Assembly: GCF_900116375.1 (NCBI RefSeq)
Contig: NZ_UETB01000001.1
Coordinates: forward strand, 124,001 to 188,000
DNA length: 64,000 nucleotides
Origin: Georgenia satyanarayanai
GTDB taxonomy: Bacteria > Actinomycetota > Actinomycetes > Actinomycetales > Actinomycetaceae
Reading direction: 5' to 3'
Below the pieces are notes generated by a model. The model was not told where the DNA came from. It ran no database searches and saw only the letters and a list, made by a program, of their open reading frames with translations. Positions 17,177 to 25,376 of the stretch are shown here, piece after piece. Each line of letters begins with the position of its first letter. The stretch's first letter is position 1. A program made the position numbers and the translations under genes.

Positions 17177-18790
17177 ATGTCCCAGCCCCAGGCTCCCCAG
17201 CTCTCGACGGCGGACGAGGAGCCCCAGACCTCCCACCTCCGCGGTACACCGCACTCGCGGACGTACACGCCGGGCTTCTTCGTCAAGGTCGCCCTCATGG
17301 CGCTCATCAACGCCCTCGGCGTCTTCATCGTCATCCAGGCGTGGGTGGCGGAGTCGTGGGGCGTGCTCGCGGCCATGGTGGCCCTCATCGTCGTGGCCGA
17401 CTACGTGTACTTCTCGCGCCGCGCGCTGCCGATGAAGTACATCCTCCCCGGGCTGGCCTTCCTCCTCGTCTTCCAGGTCTTCACGGTCGCCTACACCGGC
17501 TACGTCGCGTTCACGAACTACGGGCAGGGCCACAACTCGACCAAGGACGACGCGATCGAGGCCCTCCTCATCCAGAACGAGCAGCGGGTGGAGGGCTCGG
17601 CCTCCTACCCGCTCGCCGTCGTCGAGCGCGACGGGGAGCTGGGCTTCGCCGTCGTCGACGACGGCACGGTCCGGGCCGGCACCGCCGAGGAGCCGCTCGC
17701 GGACGTCGACGGCGCCGTCGTCACCGACGGGACCGTCGCGGAGGTGCCCGGCTGGGACCTGCTCGACCGGCAGGAGGTCCTCACCCGCCAGGACGAGGTC
17801 GTCGAGCTGCGCGTGCCGGTGTCCGAGGACGCCGAGCAGGGCTCGATCCGCACCCAGGACGCCCGCAACGGCTTCGTCTACCGCTCGGTCCTCGAGTACG
17901 ACGAGGCGGCGGACACGATGACCAACCTCGAGACGGGCGTCGTCTACACCCCCAACGACACCGGCCAGTTCGAGGCGGAGGACGGCTCCACCCTCAACGT
18001 CGGCTGGCGCGTGCCGGTGGGGCTGGACAACTTCACCACGGCCTTCGGTGACTCCCGCTACGCCGAGCCCTTCCTCAAGGTGCTGATCTGGACCTTCGCC
18101 TTCGCGATCCTCACCGTGGGGCTGACCTTCTTCCTCGGGCTGTTCTTCGCCCTCGTCCTCAACGACGAGCGGGTCCGCGGCCGCAAGATCATGCGGGCGC
18201 TGCTCATCCTCCCGTACGCCTTCCCCGCGCTCATGTCCTACCTGCTGTGGCGCGGCATGCTCAACACCGACTTCGGCTTCGTCAACCAGGTGCTCCTGGG
18301 CGGGGCGGAGGTGCCGTGGCTGACGAACGAGTGGCTCGCCCGCGCCGTCGTCCTCGGCGTCCAGCTGTGGGTGGGCTTCCCCTACATGTTCCTCATCACG
18401 ACGGGCGCGCTGCAGTCCATCCCCAGCGACGTCACCGAGGCGGCCCGCATCGACGGCGCCGGCCGGCTGCGGATCTTCCGCTCGCTCACGCTGCCGCTCC
18501 TGTTCATCGCGGTCGCCCCGCTCCTCATCTCCTCCTTCGCCTTCAACTTCAACAACTTCAACGGCATCGAGATGCTCACCGAGGGCGGGCCACGGTTCCA
18601 GGACGCCTCGGTACCCGTCGGCGCGACCGACATCCTCATCACGATGGTCTACTCGATCTCCGGCCTGGACGGCCGCGCGACGACGAACTACGGCCTCGCC
18701 TCGGCCCTGTCGCTCGTCATCTTCCTCATCGTCGCGACGATCTCGGCGATCACCTTCCGCAAGACCCAGGCGCTGGAGGACATCAACTGA
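17177..18790 (+). CDS. malF: Maltodextrin ABC transporter, permease MalF
   Basis: 537 residues. Eight predicted spans; the first three are followed by a large extracytoplasmic loop (about residues 120-280) equivalent to the MalF P2 loop, which is present in MalF but not in most sugar permeases. The EAA motif reads EAARIDGAGRLRIFRSLTLP, the contact site for the ATPase. No ATPase gene is nearby; a shared MsiK-type ATPase elsewhere is likely in this phylum. ATG 17177 follows GGAAAGG. Translationally close-coupled to malG (one base between stop and start). Confidence 0.94.
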   Translation: MSQPQAPQLSTADEEPQTSHLRGTPHSRTYTPGFFVKVALMALINALGVFIVIQAWVAESWGVLAAMVALIVVADYVYFSRRALPMKYILPGLAFLLVFQVFTVAYTGYVAFTNYGQGHNSTKDDAIEALLIQNEQRVEGSASYPLAVVERDGELGFAVVDDGTVRAGTAEEPLADVDGAVVTDGTVAEVPGWDLLDRQEVLTRQDEVVELRVPVSEDAEQGSIRTQDARNGFVYRSVLEYDEAADTMTNLETGVVYTPNDTGQFEAEDGSTLNVGWRVPVGLDNFTTAFGDSRYAEPFLKVLIWTFAFAILTVGLTFFLGLFFALVLNDERVRGRKIMRALLILPYAFPALMSYLLWRGMLNTDFGFVNQVLLGGAEVPWLTNEWLARAVVLGVQLWVGFPYMFLITTGALQSIPSDVTEAARIDGAGRLRIFRSLTLPLLFIAVAPLLISSFAFNFNNFNGIEMLTEGGPRFQDASVPVGATDILITMVYSISGLDGRATTNYGLASALSLVIFLIVATISAITFRKTQALEDIN

Positions 18791-18791
18791 C

Positions 18792-19694
18792 ATGGCCACC
18801 ACGACCGTCACCACCGGGCGCGCCACGACCACCCGCCAGTCCCGCCTCAGCCGCCGCCGCTGGTGGAGCGAGGTCGGCTGGCGCTACGTCGTCGCCGCCG
18901 TCGCGATCGTCTACGCCGTCTGGCCCATCGTCTACATCGTCTCGGCCTCGCTCGCCGAGCGCGGCACCCTCACCGGGTCGAACGCGCTCTTCGCCGACGT
19001 GAGCCCCGCCAACTACGACAGGCTCGGCGACACCTACTTCTGGACTTGGCTGGCCAACACCCTCGTCATCGCGTCGACGACGGCGGTCGGCACCGTGCTC
19101 ATGGGCGCGGCGGCCGCGTACGCGTTCTCCCGGTTCCGCTTCCGGGGCCGCCGCGGCGGGCTCATCGCCCTGCTCGTCGTCCAGATGTTCCCGCAGCTGC
19201 TCGCCTTCGTCGCGATCTTCCTGCTGCTGCTCGTCCTGGGCGACGTCACCCCGGTGCTCGGCCTCAACTCCCGGGTCGCGCTCATCATGGTGTACCTCGG
19301 CGGCGCGCTCGGGGTGAACACCTTCCTCATGTACGGGTTCTTCAACACCGTGCCGCGGGAGCTGGACGAGGCGGCGAAGATCGACGGCGCCACGCACGCG
19401 CAGACCTACTGGACGATCATCCTGCGCCTCGTCGCACCGATCCTCGCCGTCGTCGCGCTGCTCTCCTTCATCTCCAGCTTCTCCGACTTCCTCCTGGCCA
19501 AGCTGATCCTGCAGTCGGAGTCGAGGTGGACGCTGGCGGTGGGGCTCTACGGGTGGGTCTCGGACCAGCTCTCGGCGAACTGGGGCCTCTTCGCGGCCGG
19601 CGCGACGATCGGCGCGATCCCGATCGTGCTGATCTTCCTCTTCCTCCAGCGCTACATCGTCTCCGGCCTCACCGCCGGGTCGGTCAAGGGCTGA
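18792..19694 (+). CDS. malG: Maltodextrin ABC transporter, permease MalG
   Basis: 300 residues with six membrane spans. N-terminal anchor VVAAVAIVYAVWPIVYIVSASL, then the BPD_transp_1 core. EAA motif ELDEAAKIDGATHAQTYWTIILRLVAPIL, characteristic of MalG-type subunits, followed by SFSDFLLAKLILQSESRWTLAVGLYGWVS. It pairs with MalF to form the channel. ATG 18792 lies one base after the malF stop. The malEFG unit ends at the hairpin overlapping the following convergent gene. Confidence 0.94.
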   Translation: MATTTVTTGRATTTRQSRLSRRRWWSEVGWRYVVAAVAIVYAVWPIVYIVSASLAERGTLTGSNALFADVSPANYDRLGDTYFWTWLANTLVIASTTAVGTVLMGAAAAYAFSRFRFRGRRGGLIALLVVQMFPQLLAFVAIFLLLLVLGDVTPVLGLNSRVALIMVYLGGALGVNTFLMYGFFNTVPRELDEAAKIDGATHAQTYWTIILRLVAPILAVVALLSFISSFSDFLLAKLILQSESRWTLAVGLYGWVSDQLSANWGLFAAGATIGAIPIVLIFLFLQRYIVSGLTAGSVKG

Positions 19695-19696
19695 AC

Positions 19697-19720
19697 CCCG
19701 CCGTCCGCCTCAGCGGCGGG
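19697..19720. terminator. Convergent terminator after malG
   Basis: CCCGCCG (19697-19703) pairs with CGGCGGG (19714-19720). The stop codon of the minus-strand gene (19710-19712) lies in the loop. Confidence 0.55.
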
Positions 19721-20897
19721 CGCGGGGGTCGCGCTCGCGCGGGCGCGGCTCGAGCCACTGCCACACCGCGGTGCGCGGGGGGAGCGTGAGACGGCCGCCG
19801 GGGCCCTCGCTGAGCGGGGCGGAGGACAGCACCACCTCACGCTCGGGCGACAGCGGAACGTCCTCGTCACCGACGTTCGCGACGACGAGCACCTCCCCGC
19901 TGAGGAAGGCGAGGACGGTGTCCGGCACGGGCCCGTCGAGCTCGTCGACCCAGGCGAGCGGCGCCAGACCGAGGCGGTGGTCGGCGCGCAGCCGCAGGGC
20001 GGCGCGGACCGTCTCGAAGCACGAGCCGGCCCGCCCGCGCTGGTCCTCCTTGAGCCGGGCGGCCAGCGCGACGCGCTCGGGCTCGGGGTGCTGGGTGGTC
20101 TTGACCGGCATGCCGAGCTCGATGCCCTGGCGCAGGTAGACGGCGCCCGGCATGGCGAGCACCACGAGCGCCGTCGCGAGCGCCAGCTCGGGGGAGCCGG
20201 CCTCGAGGACGTCGGGCACGAGCCAGGCGCCCGCGCTGCCGAGCGCGTCGCGGATCCGCAGGCTGTCCGTCACCGACTCCATGACCTGCGCGGGATCACG
20301 GACGTCGAGGAGGTCGGCGTCCACGAGGTGGTGCAGCCAGTCCTCGTGGAGCATCTCCGCCGCCCGGGACTGGACGGCGGGGCTGAGGCGGGTCGAGAGG
20401 ATCGGGTCCTCGTTGCGGGCGTGCTCGGCCAGCACGGCGTGCAGCTGGCGGTAGCGCGCGTGGGACACCGGCTCGGAGTCGGTGACCGGGCCGAGGTCCA
20501 GGCCGTCGGCGCCGCGGCCGAGCCAGTAGCGGGCGCACGCCTCCTCGCGCGGGTCGAGCGGGTCGATGCGCAGCACCACGCGCAGCCCCGTGCGGTGGGC
20601 GCGGGTGAGGAGACCGACGACGGCGTCGATGATCTCCTCCGGCGCCTCGCCGGGCAGGGGAGGGCAGCCGATGCGTACGGCCTGCACGCCGAGGCGGGAG
20701 ACCGCGCGGATCTGCTCGACGCGCTCGGCCACCTCCGTGAGGGTGGTCGTGCCGCTGACGAGCGGTGGCTCGTTGACGTAGACGACGGCGGAGCGCCACC
20801 ACTCCGGGGATCCGTCGGGGGCGCGGTGGACCAGGCGGGTGGTCACCGTCCCCGGCGTCGCGGCCGTCGTTGGCGCGCTGGGTGCGGGGTCGGTCAT
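19710..20897 (-). CDS. GH13-fold protein lacking catalytic residues
   Basis: 395 residues, cytoplasmic. Aligns by eye with the active alpha-glucosidase at 12129-13937: EWWRSAVVYVNEPP against EWWRTAVIYQVYPR, VSRLGVQAVRIGCPPLP against LARLGVDAVWLSPFY, LAMPGAVYLRQGIELGMPVK against LGLAGSAYVYQGEELGLPEH. All four catalytic regions are altered: region I lacks the N-H pair (VVLRIDPLDPR), region II is GLDLGPV instead of GFRVD, region III is ILSTRLSP instead of a Glu-bearing strand, and region IV has no HD. It also lacks about 200 residues. No frameshift or internal stop is present and codon use is normal, so it looks maintained rather than decaying. Possibly a sugar-binding or regulatory partner of malEFG. 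Start ATG 20897. Confidence 0.8.
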   Translation of the reverse strand: MTDPAPSAPTTAATPGTVTTRLVHRAPDGSPEWWRSAVVYVNEPPLVSGTTTLTEVAERVEQIRAVSRLGVQAVRIGCPPLPGEAPEEIIDAVVGLLTRAHRTGLRVVLRIDPLDPREEACARYWLGRGADGLDLGPVTDSEPVSHARYRQLHAVLAEHARNEDPILSTRLSPAVQSRAAEMLHEDWLHHLVDADLLDVRDPAQVMESVTDSLRIRDALGSAGAWLVPDVLEAGSPELALATALVVLAMPGAVYLRQGIELGMPVKTTQHPEPERVALAARLKEDQRGRAGSCFETVRAALRLRADHRLGLAPLAWVDELDGPVPDTVLAFLSGEVLVVANVGDEDVPLSPEREVVLSSAPLSEGPGGRLTLPPRTAVWQWLEPRPRERDPRARR

Positions 20898-21109
20898 GGC
20901 GTCATTGTGGCACCAACGGCGTGTCCGGGCTGCGTCGATGGGGACCCACCCGGGGCGCAGGACGACATGAGGACCGGGTCGACGCGCCCGGTGGGTGGAG
21001 CGGCGCGAACGTGACCTCCCCGGTTCACCTCCCGCAGACGTGCGTCGACGCGGTAGGTCAGAGGACAACCGGGGAGGTCAGCGGTGAGGGAGCGAAGGGG
21101 GCCGTAGCG
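20898..21109. other. Gap between the GH13-like gene and the PPOX gene
   Basis: 212 bp with no supported gene. Upstream of the GH13-like gene lies sequence for its promoter (none clear), and most of the rest is the family C palindrome at 21012-21080. Confidence 0.4.
21012..21080. repeat. Family C palindrome, copy 2
   Basis: TGACCTCCCCGGTT (21012-21025) pairs perfectly with AACCGGGGAGGTCA (21067-21080). The loop of 41 nt has its own short inverted repeats. Arms share the TGACCTCCCCGG core with 8721-8793. It lies downstream of the PPOX gene. Confidence 0.6.
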
Positions 21110-21529
21110 CTAGCCGAGGTCCGCGCTGAGCCAGTGCTCGGGCTGCATCTCGATGACGACGTGGTCGGTGAGCTCGGTGCGCGCCATCGCGAGGTAGCCC
21201 TCCGCGGCGGCACCGGAGAGGTAGCGGTAGGTCATCTCGGTGACCTCCTCCTCCGTCTGCGGCCGCACGTCGGTGACCGGTCCCTCCACGGAGACGTAGC
21301 GGACGGTGGGCGTCACCCGCTCGGCCATGACGCTGAACCGGCCCGCGGCGCGGATGAGCCGCGCCTTGCGCGACTGCCCGCCGGTGAGCACCCACAGCCG
21401 CCCGCCGGGGGTGTACTGGTACCAGATGGGCACGACGAGCGGCGCGCGGCCCGGCTCGGCGGCCACGGACAGCGCACCGATGTGCGGCTCGGCCAGGAAC
21501 TGTTCACGGTCTTCTCGGGTCAGTGCCAT
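21110..21529 (-). CDS. PPOX-family flavin/F420-binding protein
   Basis: 139 residues, split beta-barrel of the pyridoxamine 5'-phosphate oxidase superfamily: FLAEPHIGALSVAAEPGRAP (N-terminal strand), VVPIWYQYTPGGRLWVLTGG, QSRKARLIRAAGRFSVMAER and the VTDVRPQTEEE region. Members of this size in Actinobacteria bind F420 or FMN and reduce small molecules; the cofactor cannot be decided here. Start ATG 21529 is the only good start; it is divergent from the dNTPase gene, with 78 bp between them. Monocistronic. Confidence 0.8.
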   Translation of the reverse strand: MALTREDREQFLAEPHIGALSVAAEPGRAPLVVPIWYQYTPGGRLWVLTGGQSRKARLIRAAGRFSVMAERVTPTVRYVSVEGPVTDVRPQTEEEVTEMTYRYLSGAAAEGYLAMARTELTDHVVIEMQPEHWLSADLG

Positions 21530-21594
21530 GGCCACACGGTAGCCGCGGGCACCGACACCGGCCCGGATGGGCCCGGCTTCGCACCGATCCGCCA

Positions 21595-21600
21595 TAGGCT
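21595..21600 (+). promoter_or_regulatory. -10 element of the dNTPase gene (leaderless)
   Basis: TAGGCT, followed by 7 nt and GTG 21608. No ribosome binding site is visible. Confidence 0.5.
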
Positions 21601-21607
21601 CGGGCCT

Positions 21608-22864
21608 GTGAAGGACTTGGACGCCCCGTACGGCGACGCCGACCGTGAGCGCTGGTGGCAGGAGGAGCCGAAGAACCCCAACCGCACCGCCTTCGAGCGG
21701 GACCGCGCCCGCGTGGTCCACTCCTCGGCGCTGCGGCGCCTCGGCGCGAAGACACAGGTGCTGGGGCCCTCGAGCGACGACTTCGTTCGCACGCGGCTCA
21801 CCCACTCCCTCGAGGTCGCGCAGGTGGGCCGCGAGCTGGGCAAGACGCTGGGCTGCGACCCCGACGTCGTCGACACCGCCTGCCTGGCCCACGACCTCGG
21901 CCACCCGCCCTTCGGGCACAACGGGGAGCGCGCGCTGGACGAGGCGGCCGCGGACATCGGCGGCTTCGAGGGCAACGCGCAGACCCTGCGGCTGCTCACC
22001 CGGCTCGAGCCCAAGGCCTTCACCGCCGACGGCACCCCCGTGGGCCTGAACCTCACCCGCGCGAGCCTCGACGCCGCGACGAAGTACCCGTGGCCGGTGG
22101 AGCAGGCGCCGAAGAAGCCGGGCGGGCGCCCGTCGCGCAAGTTCGGCGTCTACGCCGACGACCTGCCGGTGTTCACCTGGATGCGGGAGGGGGCCCCCGA
22201 GCGGCGGCTGTCGATCGAGGGGCAGGTCATGGACCTGGCCGACGACATCTCCTACTCGGTGCACGACGTCGAGGACGCCGTCGTCGGTGGCCGCATCGAC
22301 CTCGCGGTGCTGCGCCGGGCGGACCAGCAGGCCGCCGTCGTCGCCCAGACCCGCCAGTGGTACAACCCGGCCGTGTCCGACGACGTGCTCGGCGCGGCCC
22401 TCGAGCGGCTCGTCGCGCTGCCGGTGTGGCTCGACTCGTGGAGCGAGAGCCGCCGCGACCGGGCGGCGCTCAAGGACATGACGAGCCAGCTCATCGGCCG
22501 GTTCTGCAACGCCGCCCACGACGCCACCCGCGAGCGTTTCGGTGACGGGCGGCTCACCCGCTACGGCGCGGAGCTCGTCGTCCCGGACGACACGCTCGCC
22601 GAGATCGTCGTCCTCAAGGGCGTCACCGCGCACTACGTCATGGCGCCGCGGGAGAGCGAGCCGGTCTACCGCCGGCAGCGGACGATGCTCACGCAGCTCA
22701 CCGCGGCGCTCCTCGCCGCCGGGCCCGCCGAGCTCGAGACGACCTTCGTCGCCGACTGGGAGGAGGCGCGGGACGACGGCACCCGCCTGCGCGTCGTCGT
22801 CGACCAGGTCGCCTCCCTGACCGACACGAGCGCCCAGGCGTGGCACCAGCGCCTGTGCGGGTAG
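21608..22864 (+). CDS. dgt: Deoxyguanosinetriphosphate triphosphohydrolase-like protein
   Basis: 418 residues, HD-domain dNTP triphosphohydrolase that cleaves dNTPs to nucleoside and tripolyphosphate. The signature R...H...HD...D is present: NRTAFERDRARVVHSSALRR, RTRLTHSLEVAQ, and CLAHDLGHPPFGHNGERAL. Further along, GQVMDLADDISYSVHDVEDA carries the distal metal-binding Asp. Typical of the actinobacterial Dgt-like group found upstream of dnaG. Start GTG 21608 is supported by a TAGGCT -10 element 7 nt upstream. Convergent with the phosphatase gene, with only 21 bp between the stops. Confidence 0.92.
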   Translation: MKDLDAPYGDADRERWWQEEPKNPNRTAFERDRARVVHSSALRRLGAKTQVLGPSSDDFVRTRLTHSLEVAQVGRELGKTLGCDPDVVDTACLAHDLGHPPFGHNGERALDEAAADIGGFEGNAQTLRLLTRLEPKAFTADGTPVGLNLTRASLDAATKYPWPVEQAPKKPGGRPSRKFGVYADDLPVFTWMREGAPERRLSIEGQVMDLADDISYSVHDVEDAVVGGRIDLAVLRRADQQAAVVAQTRQWYNPAVSDDVLGAALERLVALPVWLDSWSESRRDRAALKDMTSQLIGRFCNAAHDATRERFGDGRLTRYGAELVVPDDTLAEIVVLKGVTAHYVMAPRESEPVYRRQRTMLTQLTAALLAAGPAELETTFVADWEEARDDGTRLRVVVDQVASLTDTSAQAWHQRLCG

Positions 22865-22885
22865 CCGGGGGCCTGTCCCCGAGCC

Positions 22886-24367
22886 TCAGCCCTGCAGGAG
22901 CGTGGGGTCCAGGTCGGCCTGGGCCTCGGTGGTCCACTGGACGAGGACGAGCGTCGCGTCGTCCTGCAGGACTCCCTTCTGGTGCCGCAGGAGGTCCTGG
23001 AGGACGGTGCGGGCGATCTCCGGGAGCGGCGTGGCGTCGCCAGCCGCACGCTCGATCGTGTCGATGAGGCGGGCGGTCCCGAAGAACTGACGCCGGGCGT
23101 CGCGGGCCTCGGTGATGCCGTCGGTGTAGATGACGACGATGTCACCGGCCTCCAGCCGCTCCTCACCGAGGGCCGCGCTCGAGACGTCCAGCCCGAGCAG
23201 TGAACGACGGCCCTGGTCGAGGGTCTTGACGACCTTGCCGCGGCGCAGGAGCAGGGGGGCGGGATGCCCGGGGACGAAGTAGCGCAGGCGACCGGAGTCC
23301 AGGTCCAGCTCGCCGAACACCCCGGTGGCGAAGACGTACTGCCCGCCGAAGTGCTCGGCGAGCGTGCCGTGGACGGCCTCGGCCTGCGCGAACAGGCCGT
23401 GGCCCTGGCGGCGCGCGTTGCGGTACGCCGCGAGGCTCACCGCCGCCGCCATCCCGGCACGGAGGTCGTGGCCGGTGGCGTCGACGACGGCGAAGTGCGC
23501 CCGGGTGGGGGACAGCGAGTAGTCGAAGACGTCCCCGCCGACGTCGTGGGACGGCTCGAGCCGGCCGCTGAGGAGGACCTTGTCGGTGCCGGCGGTCAGC
23601 GGCGGGAGGAGGCTCCACACGAGCTCGGCCTCGATGCTGCGCGGGTGCGTGCGGCGGACGGCGTCGATGCTGTCGCCGAACACCTCCAGCGCCGTGAGCA
23701 GGTGCCCGAGGTAGTGCGAGACCAGCCACACCTGGCGGTGCAGGACGGGGTCGTGCAGGTCGAGGGAGTCCTCCACCATGACGTCGAGCACGCCGAGGCG
23801 TTCGACGCCGTCGAGGATGGGCATCCAGATGCGGGGCTGACCGTCGCTGACTGTGGTCTGCGGCCTGAGGTGGCGGTAGGCCCGCCCCGCCAGGGTGGCG
23901 TCGATGGTCATCGGGGCCCGGTCGGTGCCGTGCCGGCCGGGGAAGGGGACGAGGACCTCGTTGGCGTAGTCGGCGAGGTAGATCACCGCCGTGAGCCCCA
24001 GGTGCGCGGCCGCCGCGTCCAGGGCCGCCGGGATCCGGTCCGGTGGCGCGAGGTGGGTGCCGCGCAGCAGCTCCCGGAGGGCGGCGAGGGCGGCGTCCTG
24101 GTCGCCGGCGGAGCGCAGGGGGCGCGAGTACGGCGCGCGCACCTTGCCGGCGAGCGCGTCGATGTGCTCGTTGATGGCCAGGGCGACACGGTCGCGCTGC
24201 TCGGGCGGGAGGTCGAGGGCGCCGTTGAGGTAGGCGTCCAGCTCGAGGGCGCCCGCGGTCCCGCCGACGGCGAAGTACCGCTTCCACAGCTCGTCGGTGC
24301 CGAGCCGGGCGCTCACCTGGGCGTGCCGGGACAGCTCCCGCTGGCGGCCCGGCGTGATGACGGCCAC
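22886..24367 (-). CDS. RsbU/SpoIIE-type PP2C phosphatase
   Basis: 493 residues. The first 240 residues look like a sensor region (a GAF-like segment around AVIYLADYANEVLVPFPGR); the C-terminal 230 form a SpoIIE/PP2C phosphatase with the metal-site Asp residues in HDVGGDVFDYSLSPTRAHF, VVDATGHDLRAGMAAAVSLA, GDIVVIYTDGITEARDARRQ and LQDDATLVLVQW. Such proteins dephosphorylate anti-anti-sigma factors to release an alternative sigma factor. No RsbV/RsbW gene is in the window. Start GTG 24367 lies 4 nt after the stop of the GAF-ANTAR gene, so both form an operon. Confidence 0.88.
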   Translation of the reverse strand: MAVITPGRQRELSRHAQVSARLGTDELWKRYFAVGGTAGALELDAYLNGALDLPPEQRDRVALAINEHIDALAGKVRAPYSRPLRSAGDQDAALAALRELLRGTHLAPPDRIPAALDAAAAHLGLTAVIYLADYANEVLVPFPGRHGTDRAPMTIDATLAGRAYRHLRPQTTVSDGQPRIWMPILDGVERLGVLDVMVEDSLDLHDPVLHRQVWLVSHYLGHLLTALEVFGDSIDAVRRTHPRSIEAELVWSLLPPLTAGTDKVLLSGRLEPSHDVGGDVFDYSLSPTRAHFAVVDATGHDLRAGMAAAVSLAAYRNARRQGHGLFAQAEAVHGTLAEHFGGQYVFATGVFGELDLDSGRLRYFVPGHPAPLLLRRGKVVKTLDQGRRSLLGLDVSSAALGEERLEAGDIVVIYTDGITEARDARRQFFGTARLIDTIERAAGDATPLPEIARTVLQDLLRHQKGVLQDDATLVLVQWTTEAQADLDPTLLQG

Positions 24368-24371
24368 GGGT

Positions 24372-25085
24372 CTAGGTCCCCGTGCTCGCGGAGCGGAGCA
24401 GCCGGGCGGCGGTCTCGTGGAGCGGCGTGCCCTCGCTCTGCGCGCGGCTCATGAGGTAGCCGAAGGCCCGGTCCTCCGGCACCTTCTCGCGGCCCATGAT
24501 GAGCCCGGTCGCTCGGGTGACGGTGTCCCGCTCGCGGAGAGCGGCCTGCACGTCCTCGCTCAGGTGGCCGGCGCGCTGGAAGGTCTGGGCACTGTTGACG
24601 AGGATCGCCGCCTGCGCGGCGAAGAGGGCCAGCGCGGCCCGGTCGGCCTCGTCGAAGGCCGCCGTGCGGCTCGAGTACAGCTTGATCGCCCCCACGGAGG
24701 CCTCCCCGGCCACGAGCCCGGCGCTCGCGACGGAGCGCAGGCCGAGCTCGACCGCCAGCGGCGCCCACCGGGGCCACCGTTCCTCGGCGGCGAGGTCGTC
24801 GGCCACGATGGAGCGGCGCTGGCGCCACGCGTCCAGGCACGGCCCCTCGTCCAGCTCGTACTGCAGCGCATCGGCCCGCTCCACGAGGGGGTCCGTGCCG
24901 GCCGCCGTGGCCCGCGAGCCGTCGCCGCCCAGCAGGGTGATCCCGGAGCCGACGGCGCCCGGGACCACGTGCAGCGCCGTCGCCGTCAGCAGGGGGAGCA
25001 CGGCCTCGACCACACGGCCGGACAGGAGGAGGCCCGACGCGCGCGCCATCGCGGGACCGAGGTCCTCGCCCAGCCTCACGTCCAT
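24372..25085 (-). CDS. GAF-ANTAR RNA-binding antiterminator-type regulator
   Basis: 237 residues. GAF sensor domain about residues 30-165 (YELDEGPCLDAWRQRRSIVA, GLRSVASAGLVAGEASVGAI, ALALFAAQAAILVNSAQTF) followed by ANTAR about 175-232 (ALRERDTVTRATGLIMGREK, AFGYLMSRAQSEGTPLHETA). ANTAR domains bind paired hexaloop hairpins in mRNA; GAF-ANTAR proteins are common in mycobacteria and relatives. No SD sequence precedes ATG 25085; instead a 25-codon frame with a good SD (25153-25076) overlaps the start, suggesting coupling. Co-transcribed with the PP2C phosphatase. Confidence 0.85.
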   Translation of the reverse strand: MDVRLGEDLGPAMARASGLLLSGRVVEAVLPLLTATALHVVPGAVGSGITLLGGDGSRATAAGTDPLVERADALQYELDEGPCLDAWRQRRSIVADDLAAEERWPRWAPLAVELGLRSVASAGLVAGEASVGAIKLYSSRTAAFDEADRAALALFAAQAAILVNSAQTFQRAGHLSEDVQAALRERDTVTRATGLIMGREKVPEDRAFGYLMSRAQSEGTPLHETAARLLRSASTGT

Positions 25086-25153
25086 GGCGGGCACACGTCG
25101 GGGTGGAGGGGGCGGGCGCCAGGTGCGCCGCCGCGAGGGGTCGGAGTCGGCAT
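25076..25153 (-). CDS. Possible 25-residue leader ORF overlapping the GAF-ANTAR start
   Basis: ATG 25153 is preceded by AGGAGAACCCG (strong SD). The frame reads MPTPTPRGGAPGARPLHPD... and stops at 25076, 10 nt inside the GAF-ANTAR gene. The downstream gene has no SD, so terminating ribosomes could reinitiate at ATG 25085. The peptide resembles nothing I recognise. A mis-assigned start of the larger gene is the main alternative. Confidence 0.35.
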   Translation of the reverse strand: MPTPTPRGGAPGARPLHPDVCPPWT

Positions 25154-25280
25154 CGGGTTCTCCTGGGTGGTCTGCAGGGATCGACCCAGGTCCTCGGTGG
25201 ACGACGGCCGCCGCCCCAGGAAACGCTGGGCCGCGCCCCGGGGGAGAAACAGAGTGCTCCTGACGGCTTGCCACCACGGT

Positions 25281-25286
25281 ATACCC
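25281..25286 (-). promoter_or_regulatory. GGGTAT -10-like element (possible SigB-type promoter)
   Basis: Read on the minus strand, GGGTAT lies about 195 nt upstream of the GAF-ANTAR start, with a GTGT 12 nt further upstream. This loosely resembles GTTT-N12-15-GGGTAT stress promoters. Weak evidence. Confidence 0.25.
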
Positions 25287-25364
25287 GAGTGACGTGGCAC
25301 ACGGTGGAACGGGTGCCGGCGGCCGAGCCGTGCGGAGGCCGCACGGGCGTCGGGGCGGACGACC

Positions 25365-25370
25365 TACACT
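25365..25370 (+). promoter_or_regulatory. -10 element of dnaG (leaderless)
   Basis: TACACT, then 6 nt, then GTG 25377. No SD is present. Confidence 0.5.
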
Positions 25371-25376
25371 CGGGAC

